From Pseudomonadota bacterium (GTDB lineage Bacteria; Desulfobacterota; Desulfobulbia; Desulfobulbales; JAGXFP01), in contig JAHJIQ010000030.1 of assembly GCA_018823285.1 (NCBI GenBank), positions 81,053 to 145,052 on the forward strand: 64,000 nucleotides of DNA, read 5' to 3'. Shown one piece after another: positions 15,665 through 23,255 of this stretch. The notes beneath the pieces are model-generated. The model saw only the letters and a list, made by a program, of their open reading frames with translations, was not told where the DNA came from and did no database searches. The position numbers were made by a program, and so were the translations under genes. Within the stretch, counting starts at the first letter, position 1. Each line of letters begins with the position of its first letter.

Positions 15665-17440
15665 ATGTCTTATCTCGTCCTTGCCAGAAAATGGCGGCCG
15701 CAGGATTTTTCCCAGGTTGTCGGTCAGGGGCCGGTGGTCAGGATCCTCCGCAATGCCATAAAAAAGCAGCGGGTTCCGCATGCGATGTTGTTTTCCGGAG
15801 TGCGGGGAGTGGGGAAAACCACCCTCGCCAGGATTATGGCCAAGGCCCTCAACTGCACCGGGGAGACCGCTGAACCGCCGTGCAACCAGTGTGAGTCCTG
15901 TCGGGAGATCACCAGCGGGACAGCCCTCGACCTGCATGAAATCGATGGCGCTTCCAACCGCGGGATCGATGAGATCCGCGAGCTGAAAGAGAATATCCGC
16001 TTTCACCCCACCAAGTGCCGCTACAAGATCATTATCATCGATGAAGTACATATGCTGACCGATCCGGCCTTTAATGCGTTGCTGAAAACGCTTGAAGAGC
16101 CGCCAGCCCATGTGATCTTCATGTTCGCAACCACCGAGATCCACAAGATACCGGTGACCATTCTGTCCCGTTGTCAGCGCTATGAGTTGAAGCGGGTGCT
16201 TTTTGCTGAACTCTTCGCTTTCTTTAAAAAGATTGCCGGCGATGAAGGGGTGTCGATTTCGGATAGCGCCCTTGAGATGATCGCGACCGAAGCATCGGGA
16301 AGTGTCCGGGATGGCTTGAGTCTGCTTGATCAGGTTTTTTCATTCGGCGAAGACCGGATGACGGATATTGATGTCCGGGAGGTGCTTGGCCTTGTAGACC
16401 GCCAGGTCTTTTTCCGGCTGATGGAGGTGCTGCTGGCAGGAGAATTGTCACCCGGGCTCGAAATTCTCGATCAGGTTTCCGCGGCCGGGGCCGATCTGAA
16501 ACGGTTCACCTCTGACCTGCTCAATTTTTCCCGGAGCCTCATCATCTGCCGGGTTGTGGACAATCCGGGGCAGCTTCTCGACGGTTCCGATCACGAGCTG
16601 GCGGCGATGTCGGAGCTGGCGGCCAAATACACGCCGGAGACCCTTTACCGTTTGTTTGATCTGCTCCTGAAGGGAGCGGCTGAAATGCAGTATGCACCTC
16701 ACCCGCGACTGGTCCTGGAGATGACCTTCGCCAGAGCCTTGCAAACCGGCCAGATCGTCCCGGTTTCCGACCTGATCGGGCGCCTGGATGCACTGCTCAA
16801 AGGCGGTGGAGGTCTTGTTTCCGCCGGGGCTTCCCTGTATACGGCCGAACCGGTTGCGGGTCCACCGATCCGGAGCCCTGACGTCCCGGAAAAAAAAACT
16901 CCTGAAATTCCCGTTGAGCCGTTAACTGATCCGGAACCTGTCGGCCGGGCAGAAGAGGCAGCAGGCCTGGAACCACCATCGGTTCCGGGCAGCGTTGCCG
17001 CAAAGGGCGGTGAGAAAGACGGTGACCGCGATGTGCGTGGTGCCTGGGATGGTTTTGTCGACTATGTCAAGGACCGGCGCAAGTGGATGGCTCCGGTTCT
17101 CCAGATGTGCAATGTGATGCGGATTCAGGGTGATGATCTGGTCATGAAATATGAAGATCATTCGGACTGCAGCATCCTGTTGCAGAAGGACAACCTCAAA
17201 AATCTCACCGAGTTTGCCCAGGATTATTTTCAGCATGAACTGCGGGTCCGGATCATTGCCCGGGACCTTGTTTCCCAGGAAGGAAAAGAGGGGAACGGCG
17301 ATGGGCCTCAGGAGGAGAGACGGGCCCTGGCCAACGACCCCCTGGTCCAGATGACCTCGGAAGTTTTTGGCGGCAGGGTGGCCGGGATCAGGACGGGACC
17401 GCGGAGTCGCGAGATCAAGGTTGATATCTCGGAGGAGTAA
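15665..17440 (+). CDS. dnaX: DNA polymerase III subunit gamma/tau
   Basis: A 591-residue clamp-loader ATPase. Walker A is GVRGVGKT (45-52). A zinc module has cysteines at 64, 73, 76 and 79. Walker B is IIIIDEVHML near 119, and the SRC motif (ILSRCQRY) follows. Residues 380-470 form a Pro/Glu-rich linker before the tau-type C-terminal domain. Three bases separate its stop from ybaB, and recR follows, the standard dnaX-ybaB-recR operon. No obvious slippery A-run for gamma production was seen apart from AAAAAAAA at about 16891, in the linker. Confidence 0.96.
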   Translation: MSYLVLARKWRPQDFSQVVGQGPVVRILRNAIKKQRVPHAMLFSGVRGVGKTTLARIMAKALNCTGETAEPPCNQCESCREITSGTALDLHEIDGASNRGIDEIRELKENIRFHPTKCRYKIIIIDEVHMLTDPAFNALLKTLEEPPAHVIFMFATTEIHKIPVTILSRCQRYELKRVLFAELFAFFKKIAGDEGVSISDSALEMIATEASGSVRDGLSLLDQVFSFGEDRMTDIDVREVLGLVDRQVFFRLMEVLLAGELSPGLEILDQVSAAGADLKRFTSDLLNFSRSLIICRVVDNPGQLLDGSDHELAAMSELAAKYTPETLYRLFDLLLKGAAEMQYAPHPRLVLEMTFARALQTGQIVPVSDLIGRLDALLKGGGGLVSAGASLYTAEPVAGPPIRSPDVPEKKTPEIPVEPLTDPEPVGRAEEAAGLEPPSVPGSVAAKGGEKDGDRDVRGAWDGFVDYVKDRRKWMAPVLQMCNVMRIQGDDLVMKYEDHSDCSILLQKDNLKNLTEFAQDYFQHELRVRIIARDLVSQEGKEGNGDGPQEERRALANDPLVQMTSEVFGGRVAGIRTGPRSREIKVDISEE

Positions 17441-17443
17441 CGA

Positions 17444-17752
17444 ATGGATATGAAACAGATCATGCAGCAGGCCCAGCAGTTTCAGCAGAAGATGGCTGAA
17501 ATTCAGGGGGAGCTGGCGGGCAAGGAAGTCAGTTCTTCGGTGGGCGGCGGAATGGTGAAGGCCACCGTTAACGGCAAAAGCGAACTGGTACGCCTCTCGA
17601 TTGAGAAGGCAGTGATTGATCCGGCCGACCCCGGGATGCTTCAGGACCTTGTGATTGCGGCCGTTAATGAAGCCTTGCGGCAGTCTCAGGATCTGGCACG
17701 CCGGGAAATGGCCAAACTGACCGGCGGGTTGAATATCCCGGGTCTGTTCTGA
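17444..17752 (+). CDS. ybaB: YbaB/EbfC nucleoid-associated protein
   Basis: A 102-residue protein with an N-terminal coiled helix (MKQIMQQAQQFQQKMAEIQ) and the central SSVGGGMVKATVNGK strand region that defines the family. It binds DNA as a dimer. It lies between dnaX and recR, as in most bacteria, with 3- and 16-base gaps. Confidence 0.95.
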   Translation: MDMKQIMQQAQQFQQKMAEIQGELAGKEVSSSVGGGMVKATVNGKSELVRLSIEKAVIDPADPGMLQDLVIAAVNEALRQSQDLARREMAKLTGGLNIPGLF

Positions 17753-17768
17753 GCAGGAGCCGGATTTT

Positions 17769-18371
17769 ATGAATGTCGTCCCGCCGGCGCTTGCCCGGTT
17801 GATCGAAGACCTGAATCGGCTGCCCGGGATCGGGAAGAAATCCGCCACCCGTCTTGCCCTGCATATCCTGAGAAGGCCGCAGGCAGAGGCCCGTGATCTG
17901 GCCCGTGATCTGGCTGGTCTCCATGATGCGATCAGCATGTGTTCCAACTGCTGCGCCTTTTCCGAGTCCGATCCGTGCAATATCTGCAGTGACCCAGGCC
18001 GTGATCCCGGTCTGGTCTGTGTTGTGGAGGAGCCTGCCGATCTGATCGCCATTGAGAAGGTCTCTACCTTTAAAGGTCAGTATCACATTCTGCACGGGGT
18101 GCTTTCGCCCATGGATGGTGTGGGGCCGGCGGAAATAAAGGTTGATGCGCTGCTCGAAAGGGTGAAGAGGAACAAGGTCGCGGAAGTTCTGATTGCCACA
18201 AGTTCTACGGTGCCCGGTGAGGCAACGGCCGCGTATCTGATCAGTCTTCTTAAGAAACTGCCGGTCAGGACAACCAGACTGGCCTGCGGGATTCCGATGG
18301 GCATGGACATCAAGTATGCCGATGAGGTGACCCTGGCCAGGGCGATTGAGGCACGAAAAGATACGGGTTGA
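17769..18371 (+). CDS. recR: recombination mediator RecR
   Basis: A 200-residue protein of normal length. It contains the helix-hairpin-helix LPGIGKKSATRLALHIL (19-35), the four-cysteine zinc finger CSNCCAFSESDPCNIC (58-73) and a Toprim domain (VCVVEEPADLIAIE onward). With RecFO it loads RecA on gapped DNA. It is the last gene of the dnaX-ybaB-recR set. Confidence 0.96.
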   Translation: MNVVPPALARLIEDLNRLPGIGKKSATRLALHILRRPQAEARDLARDLAGLHDAISMCSNCCAFSESDPCNICSDPGRDPGLVCVVEEPADLIAIEKVSTFKGQYHILHGVLSPMDGVGPAEIKVDALLERVKRNKVAEVLIATSSTVPGEATAAYLISLLKKLPVRTTRLACGIPMGMDIKYADEVTLARAIEARKDTG

Positions 18372-18510
18372 GAAGGTGTATTTTTATTTCCGGAACCGAC
18401 GATTTATCCTTGACAGGGCAGGCGATTGCTGTTATTTCATTCCTCCTTCAGTTACAGTGTTGCCGGGCTTGTTTTTTCAGGTTGTTTCCGGTAGCGATGA
18501 TACCGATCAT

Positions 18511-18587
18511 AGGCGCGTAGCTCAGTTGGTTAGAGCGCTTGCTCGACACGCAAGAGGTCGGCGGTTCGAATCCGCCCGTGCCTACCA
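18511..18587 (+). tRNA. tRNA-Val (GAC), with C at position 33
   Basis: A 77-nt tRNA with acceptor AGGCGCG/CGTGCCT, D-arm GCTC/GAGC, anticodon stem CTTGC/GCAAG, loop TCGACAC, T-arm GGCGG/CCGCC and encoded CCA. The anticodon is GAC at 18545-18547. The base before it, position 33, is C where almost all tRNAs have U. Confidence 0.9.
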
Positions 18588-18598
18588 GAGATTTCACT

Positions 18599-18629
18599 GA
18601 TCAGGTTTCTTTCTGATCCTGTTTTTTGT
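18599..18629 (+). terminator. terminator after tRNA-Val
   Basis: GATCAG, loop of eight bases, CTGATC, followed by CTGTTTTTTG. It lies 11 bases after the tRNA. Confidence 0.7.
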
Positions 18630-18722
18630 TTGTAGAGGTTGAGATATAGGCAGGTTGGCGCCGCCAATGTGCTTATTTTTTTTTTATTCCGCCAAGCGTA
18701 GTACCACCGGACAGGTCTGATA

Positions 18723-20660
18723 ATGGCTGATTTTACAGTGTCTCTGAAGGATGGAGACAAAAAAACAACGGTTGCCGCCGGGGCCCCTTTTTCCGAGGCA
18801 CTGCAGGAACTCGCTTCCGGTAAACTGCGGAAAAGAGTCGTGGCATACCGGTGTGGTGACCAGCTGTATGATCTTTCCGCGCCGGTAAACAGTGATCTTG
18901 ACGTTGAGCTGATCACTGCCGATTCAGACGAAGGGGTCGAGATTATCCGTCACAGTTGCGCGCATCTGATGGCCCATGCGGTGATTGACCTTTTCGGCCA
19001 GGATATCAAGGTTGCGATCGGTCCATCGACCGATGACGGTTTCTATTATGATTTTGATCGGGACGAGCCGTTTGTTCCTGAGGACCTTGAGAAGATCGAA
19101 ATCAGAATGCAGCAGCTGACCGGTTCCGCGCAGCCGTTTATACGCAGGGAATTATCGGTCGACGAGGCGAAAAAACTTTTTGCCGGACAGGGACAGAAAT
19201 ACAAGGTTGAGATCCTTGACGGGATTGAGGATGATACGGTCAGTACCTACCAGGTCGGTGACTTTCTTGACCTGTGCCGCGGCCCGCACGTTCCCCATTG
19301 CGGCTTGCTCCAGGCCTACAAGCTGACCAGACTGGCCGGCGCCTACTGGCGTGGCGATGAAAAAAACCGGATGCTGCAGCGGATCTACGGCGCCGCATTT
19401 TATAATGATAAAGACCTCAAGCAGTATCTGCTGCAGCTCGAAGAGGCAAAGAAGAGAGACCATCGAAAACTTGGTCGGGAACTTGAGCTCTTTACTATTC
19501 AGGACCAGGTCGGCCCGGGGCTTATTCTCTGGCAGCCCAAGGGGGCGCTGGCAAGAAAGCTGATTGAGGACCAGTGGAAGGAAGAGCATTACCGCCACGA
19601 CTATGAACTGCTCTACACCCCGCATATCGCCAGACGGGATATGTGGAACACCAGCGGGCACCTTGATTTCTACGGGGAGAACATGTACTCCTCCATCGAT
19701 ATCGATGAGGTCAGTTATCAGCTGAAACCGATGAACTGCCCCTTTCATATCGCGATCTACAACACCAGAAAGAGAAGTTATCGGGAGTTCCCGATCCGCT
19801 GGTGTGAACTTGGTACGGTATACCGTTATGAAAAGACCGGCGCCCTGCACGGTCTGATGCGAGTCAGGGGTTTTACCCAGGATGACGCCCATATCTTCTG
19901 CCGCCCGGACCAGCTTGAAGAAGAGATATTCAATATTCTCGATCTGAACCTGAAAATCCTCAAGATGTTCGGCTTTGATCACTACGATATCTATCTTTCC
20001 ACCCGGCCGGAAAAATATGTGGGGAGCGACGAAAACTGGGCGCAGGCCACCGAAGCTTTGAAGCTCGCTCTTGAAAAGAAAGGACTCGCCTATGCGCTAG
20101 ACCCGGGCGAAGGTGTTTTCTACGGGCCGAAAATCGACATCAAGATCAAGGATGTGCTGGGGCGTTCCTGGCAATGTTCGACGATCCAGGTTGATTTCAA
20201 CCTGCCGGAACGTTTTGCCATCAGTTATACCGGCGAAGACGGGCAGGCCCATCAGCCGATCATGATTCACCGGGCCCTGATGGGTTCCCTGGAAAGGTTT
20301 TTCGGCGTCCTGATCGAGCATTATGCCGGGGCTTTTCCGGTCTGGCTGTCGCCGGTCCAGGCGCGGATCATGAACATCACCGACGCCCAGGCGGAATATT
20401 CTGCTGCCGTTTATAGTGAACTCCGCAAACTCGGGATCAGGGTCGAGAAGGATCTGCGCAACGAGAAACTGAATTACAAGATCAGGGAGGCACAGCTCCA
20501 GAAAGTGCCGTATATGCTGGTCATTGGCGACAAGGAAGTCGAATCTTCCAGAATCACCATCCGGTTGCGGGATGGCAAAAACCTGCCGCCGATGACGGTT
20601 GCGGAGTTTGCAGAAATGGTCCGCACCCAGGAGGCCGGGGAAAAGAGGCTTTCTGAGTGA
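18723..20660 (+). CDS. thrS: threonyl-tRNA synthetase
   Basis: A 645-residue class II synthetase with an N-terminal TGS domain (1-60), the editing domain with HSCAHLMAHAV (zinc-binding HxxxH), the catalytic core with MNCPFH and motif 2 RYEKTGALHGLMRVRGFTQ, the motif 3 region HRALMGSLERFF, and the C-terminal anticodon-binding domain. It is full length. infC, rpmI, rplT, pheS, pheT and ihfA follow in the classical order. No T-box leader is visible upstream. Confidence 0.97.
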   Translation: MADFTVSLKDGDKKTTVAAGAPFSEALQELASGKLRKRVVAYRCGDQLYDLSAPVNSDLDVELITADSDEGVEIIRHSCAHLMAHAVIDLFGQDIKVAIGPSTDDGFYYDFDRDEPFVPEDLEKIEIRMQQLTGSAQPFIRRELSVDEAKKLFAGQGQKYKVEILDGIEDDTVSTYQVGDFLDLCRGPHVPHCGLLQAYKLTRLAGAYWRGDEKNRMLQRIYGAAFYNDKDLKQYLLQLEEAKKRDHRKLGRELELFTIQDQVGPGLILWQPKGALARKLIEDQWKEEHYRHDYELLYTPHIARRDMWNTSGHLDFYGENMYSSIDIDEVSYQLKPMNCPFHIAIYNTRKRSYREFPIRWCELGTVYRYEKTGALHGLMRVRGFTQDDAHIFCRPDQLEEEIFNILDLNLKILKMFGFDHYDIYLSTRPEKYVGSDENWAQATEALKLALEKKGLAYALDPGEGVFYGPKIDIKIKDVLGRSWQCSTIQVDFNLPERFAISYTGEDGQAHQPIMIHRALMGSLERFFGVLIEHYAGAFPVWLSPVQARIMNITDAQAEYSAAVYSELRKLGIRVEKDLRNEKLNYKIREAQLQKVPYMLVIGDKEVESSRITIRLRDGKNLPPMTVAEFAEMVRTQEAGEKRLSE

Positions 20661-20670
20661 AGCCGGCGGC

Positions 20671-20691
20671 GAGCTGCTTAACGCAGCTTTA
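20671..20691. repeat. partial family A repeat end
   Basis: GAGCTGCTTAACGCAGCTTTA, only the last 21 bp of the family A unit, about 10 bases after the thrS stop. A nearby AACAACATGGCTTTA segment resembles the flank of the copy at 8706. Confidence 0.55.
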
Positions 20692-20782
20692 TTTAGTTGA
20701 AACAACATGGCTTTATGTGCTATGAATAGCAGCTGTTTTAAAAGCGGCCAGATCATTCATGTCGGGAACAGGAGGTAAGAGT

Positions 20783-21331
20783 ATTAAAGGAAGGAAAAAG
20801 AGTGCTAAAAGCGGCAAGGAAGCAAGGGCCAATATCAATGAGCTGATCACCAGTAAAGAGGTCAGAGTCATCGGTGCGGATGGCGCCCAGGTCGGGGTCA
20901 TCTCTATCGAGGCGGCTCTGAAGCTGGCCGATGAAGCAGGTCTTGATCTGGTCGAGGTGTCTCCTGACGCTGAGCCGCCGGTCTGCCGGATTATGGATTA
21001 TGGCAAGTTCCGCTACGAGCAGAGCAAGAAACAGCAGGAAGCCAAGAAAAAACAGACTGTTGTTGAGGTTAAAGAGATCAAACTGCGGCCGAAGACCGAG
21101 AAACACGATCTTGACTTCAAAGTCAGAAATATAAGGAAATTCCTGGAAAACAAGAACAAGGTCAAGGTCACCCTGAGATTCAGAGGACGTGAAATCGTCT
21201 ATGCCAATACGATCGGGATGGATGTTCTCAAGAAGGTCGGAGAATCCTTGGAGGATGTGGCGGAAATCATTCAGCCGCCGACCATGGAAGGCCGGCAGAT
21301 GGCGATGTTTCTGGGACCGAAAAAAAGCTGA
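20783..21331 (+). CDS. infC: translation initiation factor IF-3 (AUU start)
   Basis: IF-3 keeps the 30S subunit free and checks the start codon. From ATT at 20783 the protein is 182 residues, matching the usual 170-180. AGGAGGT at 20770-20776 lies seven bases before ATT. The in-frame ATG at 20759 has no ribosome-binding site and would add eight residues that actually overlap that Shine-Dalgarno. Motifs RVIGADGAQVGVISIEAAL, PPVCRIMDYGKFRYE and VKVTLRFRGRE are all family-typical. The AUU start is the known basis of IF-3 autoregulation in other bacteria. Confidence 0.93.
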   Translation: MKGRKKSAKSGKEARANINELITSKEVRVIGADGAQVGVISIEAALKLADEAGLDLVEVSPDAEPPVCRIMDYGKFRYEQSKKQQEAKKKQTVVEVKEIKLRPKTEKHDLDFKVRNIRKFLENKNKVKVTLRFRGREIVYANTIGMDVLKKVGESLEDVAEIIQPPTMEGRQMAMFLGPKKS

Positions 21332-21429
21332 TCCATGCGGCTGCGGTTGCGGCCATTTTATAAATATTGTTTTAAAAGCCGGTTCCGGCTTGTCCGGAAT
21401 CGGCCATGTTATTAAAGGGAGTATGTGTC

Positions 21430-21627
21430 ATGCCTAAAATGAAGACAAACAGAGGCGCAGCCAAGCGGTTCAAACTCACCGGTTCAGGAAAGATTGCCCG
21501 CCGAAAGGCTTTCAGCAGTCACATCCTGACCAAGAAGTCCACCAAGAGGAAACGGGGGCTTCGTCTTGGCGAGATCGTTGATCATGCCAACCTCAAGCAG
21601 ATGAAACGGTTGTTGCCCTATATTTGA
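21430..21627 (+). CDS. rpmI: ribosomal protein bL35
   Basis: A 65-residue basic protein, [20 protein letters not shown] at the N-terminus, as in all bL35 proteins. The ATG at 21430 is preceded by AAAGGGAG; a longer frame from 21406 is not real. It follows infC by 98 bases. Confidence 0.97.
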   Translation: MPKMKTNRGAAKRFKLTGSGKIARRKAFSSHILTKKSTKRKRGLRLGEIVDHANLKQMKRLLPYI

Positions 21628-21637
21628 AAATGAAGTG

Positions 21638-21720
21638 TTAAAGCTGAGTTGAGCAGCTTGTCTGCTCGTACCGATAAGCGAGCTTGCGAGACATCGAGAC
21701 TTATACCCGATGGGTGAAAA
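21638..21720 (-). repeat. family A repeat, long copy between rpmI and rplT
   Basis: A full 80-bp unit in reverse orientation (TAAAGCTGAGTTGAGCAGC ... TTATACCCGATGGGTGAAA). It sits 11 bases after the rpmI stop, inside an operon that is normally tightly packed. It is the same long form as the tandem copies at 13464-13702. Confidence 0.92.
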
Positions 21721-21845
21721 AGAGTGCAAAGCGTAAAATCTCAGGATGATTGCAAATTGTCTTTTTTTCGCGCTGCATTTTTCATTCTGAATTAAAAAAA
21801 GGCCCGCCATGCGTTGGGGCCGCTTTGAGTTGCAAGGAGATAGCA

Positions 21846-22190
21846 ATGCCTAGAGTAAAACGCGGGTTTAAAGCGCGTCGCCGGAGAAATAAAGTTCTGA
21901 AATTGGCCAGCGGTTATGTCGGAGGACGGCATCGTCTCTACAAGACCGCGACCGAGGCTGTTGATCGGGCGCTGGTGTACGCCTATCGTGACCGCAAGGA
22001 ACGCAAGGGTGATTTCCGCAAGCTGTGGATCGCGAGGATCAATGCCGCTGCCCGGATCAACGGACTTTCTTACAGCAGGCTCATGGGTGGTCTGAAGAAG
22101 GCCGAGATCAGTCTGGATCGCAAGGTTCTGTCCAATATGGCAATTCTTGATCCGGTCGCGTTCTCCCAGGTCGCCAAACTGGCTTCCTGA
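21846..22190 (+). CDS. rplT: ribosomal protein bL20
   Basis: A 114-residue protein starting [20 protein letters not shown]. The ATG at 21846 is preceded by AAGGAGATAGCA. Length and sequence match bL20, an early 23S rRNA assembly protein that can also repress its own operon in other bacteria. A 218-base gap, mostly a family A repeat, separates it from rpmI. Confidence 0.97.
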   Translation: MPRVKRGFKARRRRNKVLKLASGYVGGRHRLYKTATEAVDRALVYAYRDRKERKGDFRKLWIARINAAARINGLSYSRLMGGLKKAEISLDRKVLSNMAILDPVAFSQVAKLAS

Positions 22191-22223
22191 TCCGCCGCTT
22201 TTCTGATCTGATTATCGCCTAGA

Positions 22224-23234
22224 ATGGAGAACGAACTTCAGAAATTGAAGTCGGAGGCCCTCGACTGTCTTGCCGGATTGGCAGATGTTGCTGCGCTCGA
22301 AGAATTCAGGGTGAAATACCTCGGGCGCAAGGGGCTCTTTTCCGGCCTGATGAAAAAACTTGGCCAGGTTGATCCCGCTGAAAGACCGAGGGTCGGTAAA
22401 CTGGCCAACGAGGTGAAGCAGGAAATTGAAGAAGCTTTTGCGGCCAGGCATGCAGAAGTGGAAGGAACCGGCTCCAGACCGAAGGGGCCTGCTCTAGATC
22501 TGAGTTTGCCTGGCAGAACAATCCCTCTTGGTCGTTTGCACCCTGTCACCCAGATCATGGAAGAGGTCTGCGGGATTTTTGAGGGACTTGGTTTCGCAGT
22601 TGCCGAAGGGCCCGATGTCGAGACGGATTTCTATAATTTTGAGGCCCTGAACATCCCCCCTCATCATCCTGCCCGGGACATGCACGACACTTTTTATGTC
22701 AGCGAGTCCCTGCTGCTCAGGACCCACACCTCTCCAATGCAGATCAGGACCATGGCCAGCAAGAATCCTCCCTTAAGGATGATTGCTCCCGGCAAGGTGT
22801 ATCGCTGTGACTCCGATGTGACCCACACCCCGATGTTCCATCAGGTGGAGGGCTTTCTGGTTGATCGCAATGTATCCTTCGCCGATCTGAAAGGGGTGCT
22901 GTCGATCTTTATCACCAGAATGTTCGATGAGAACACCCCCATTCGTTTCCGTCCCAGTTTTTTCCCGTTTACCGAACCCAGCGCCGAAGTGGACATCTGC
23001 TGCGTGATCTGCAAAGGTGCCGGATGCCGGGTCTGCAAGCAGACCGGCTGGCTTGAGATTCTCGGCAGCGGGATGATCGACCCTGAAGTTTTCAAAAAGG
23101 TCGGCTATGACCCGGAGGAGTATACCGGTTTCGCCTTTGGTCTTGGTGTGGAACGAATCGCCATGCTCAAGTACGGCATTAATGATATTCGCCTTTATTA
23201 TGAAAATGATCTGCGGTTTTTATCCCAGTTCTGA
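22224..23234 (+). CDS. pheS: phenylalanyl-tRNA synthetase alpha subunit
   Basis: A 336-residue class II catalytic subunit. It has an N-terminal coiled-coil (1-85), motif 1 region [20 protein letters not shown], motif 2 [15 protein letters not shown], and motif 3 [18 protein letters not shown] with a phenylalanine pocket. A four-cysteine segment ([18 protein letters not shown]) is inserted before motif 3; such Cys pairs occur in many bacterial PheS. The ATG at 22224 has only a weak ribosome-binding site. It is followed by pheT after 21 bases. Confidence 0.97.
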   Translation: MENELQKLKSEALDCLAGLADVAALEEFRVKYLGRKGLFSGLMKKLGQVDPAERPRVGKLANEVKQEIEEAFAARHAEVEGTGSRPKGPALDLSLPGRTIPLGRLHPVTQIMEEVCGIFEGLGFAVAEGPDVETDFYNFEALNIPPHHPARDMHDTFYVSESLLLRTHTSPMQIRTMASKNPPLRMIAPGKVYRCDSDVTHTPMFHQVEGFLVDRNVSFADLKGVLSIFITRMFDENTPIRFRPSFFPFTEPSAEVDICCVICKGAGCRVCKQTGWLEILGSGMIDPEVFKKVGYDPEEYTGFAFGLGVERIAMLKYGINDIRLYYENDLRFLSQF

Positions 23235-23255
23235 TTTCTCGCGTGCCTACACGAA

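Noticed and set aside
16922..18052. 376-codon minus-strand open frame opposite dnaX, ybaB and recR
   Set aside because: Antisense to three confidently identified genes. No ribosome-binding site or motif.
18588..18722. T-box or threonine leader upstream of thrS
   Set aside because: No T-box sequence, no specifier loop and no Thr-rich leader peptide. Only a small terminator after the tRNA.
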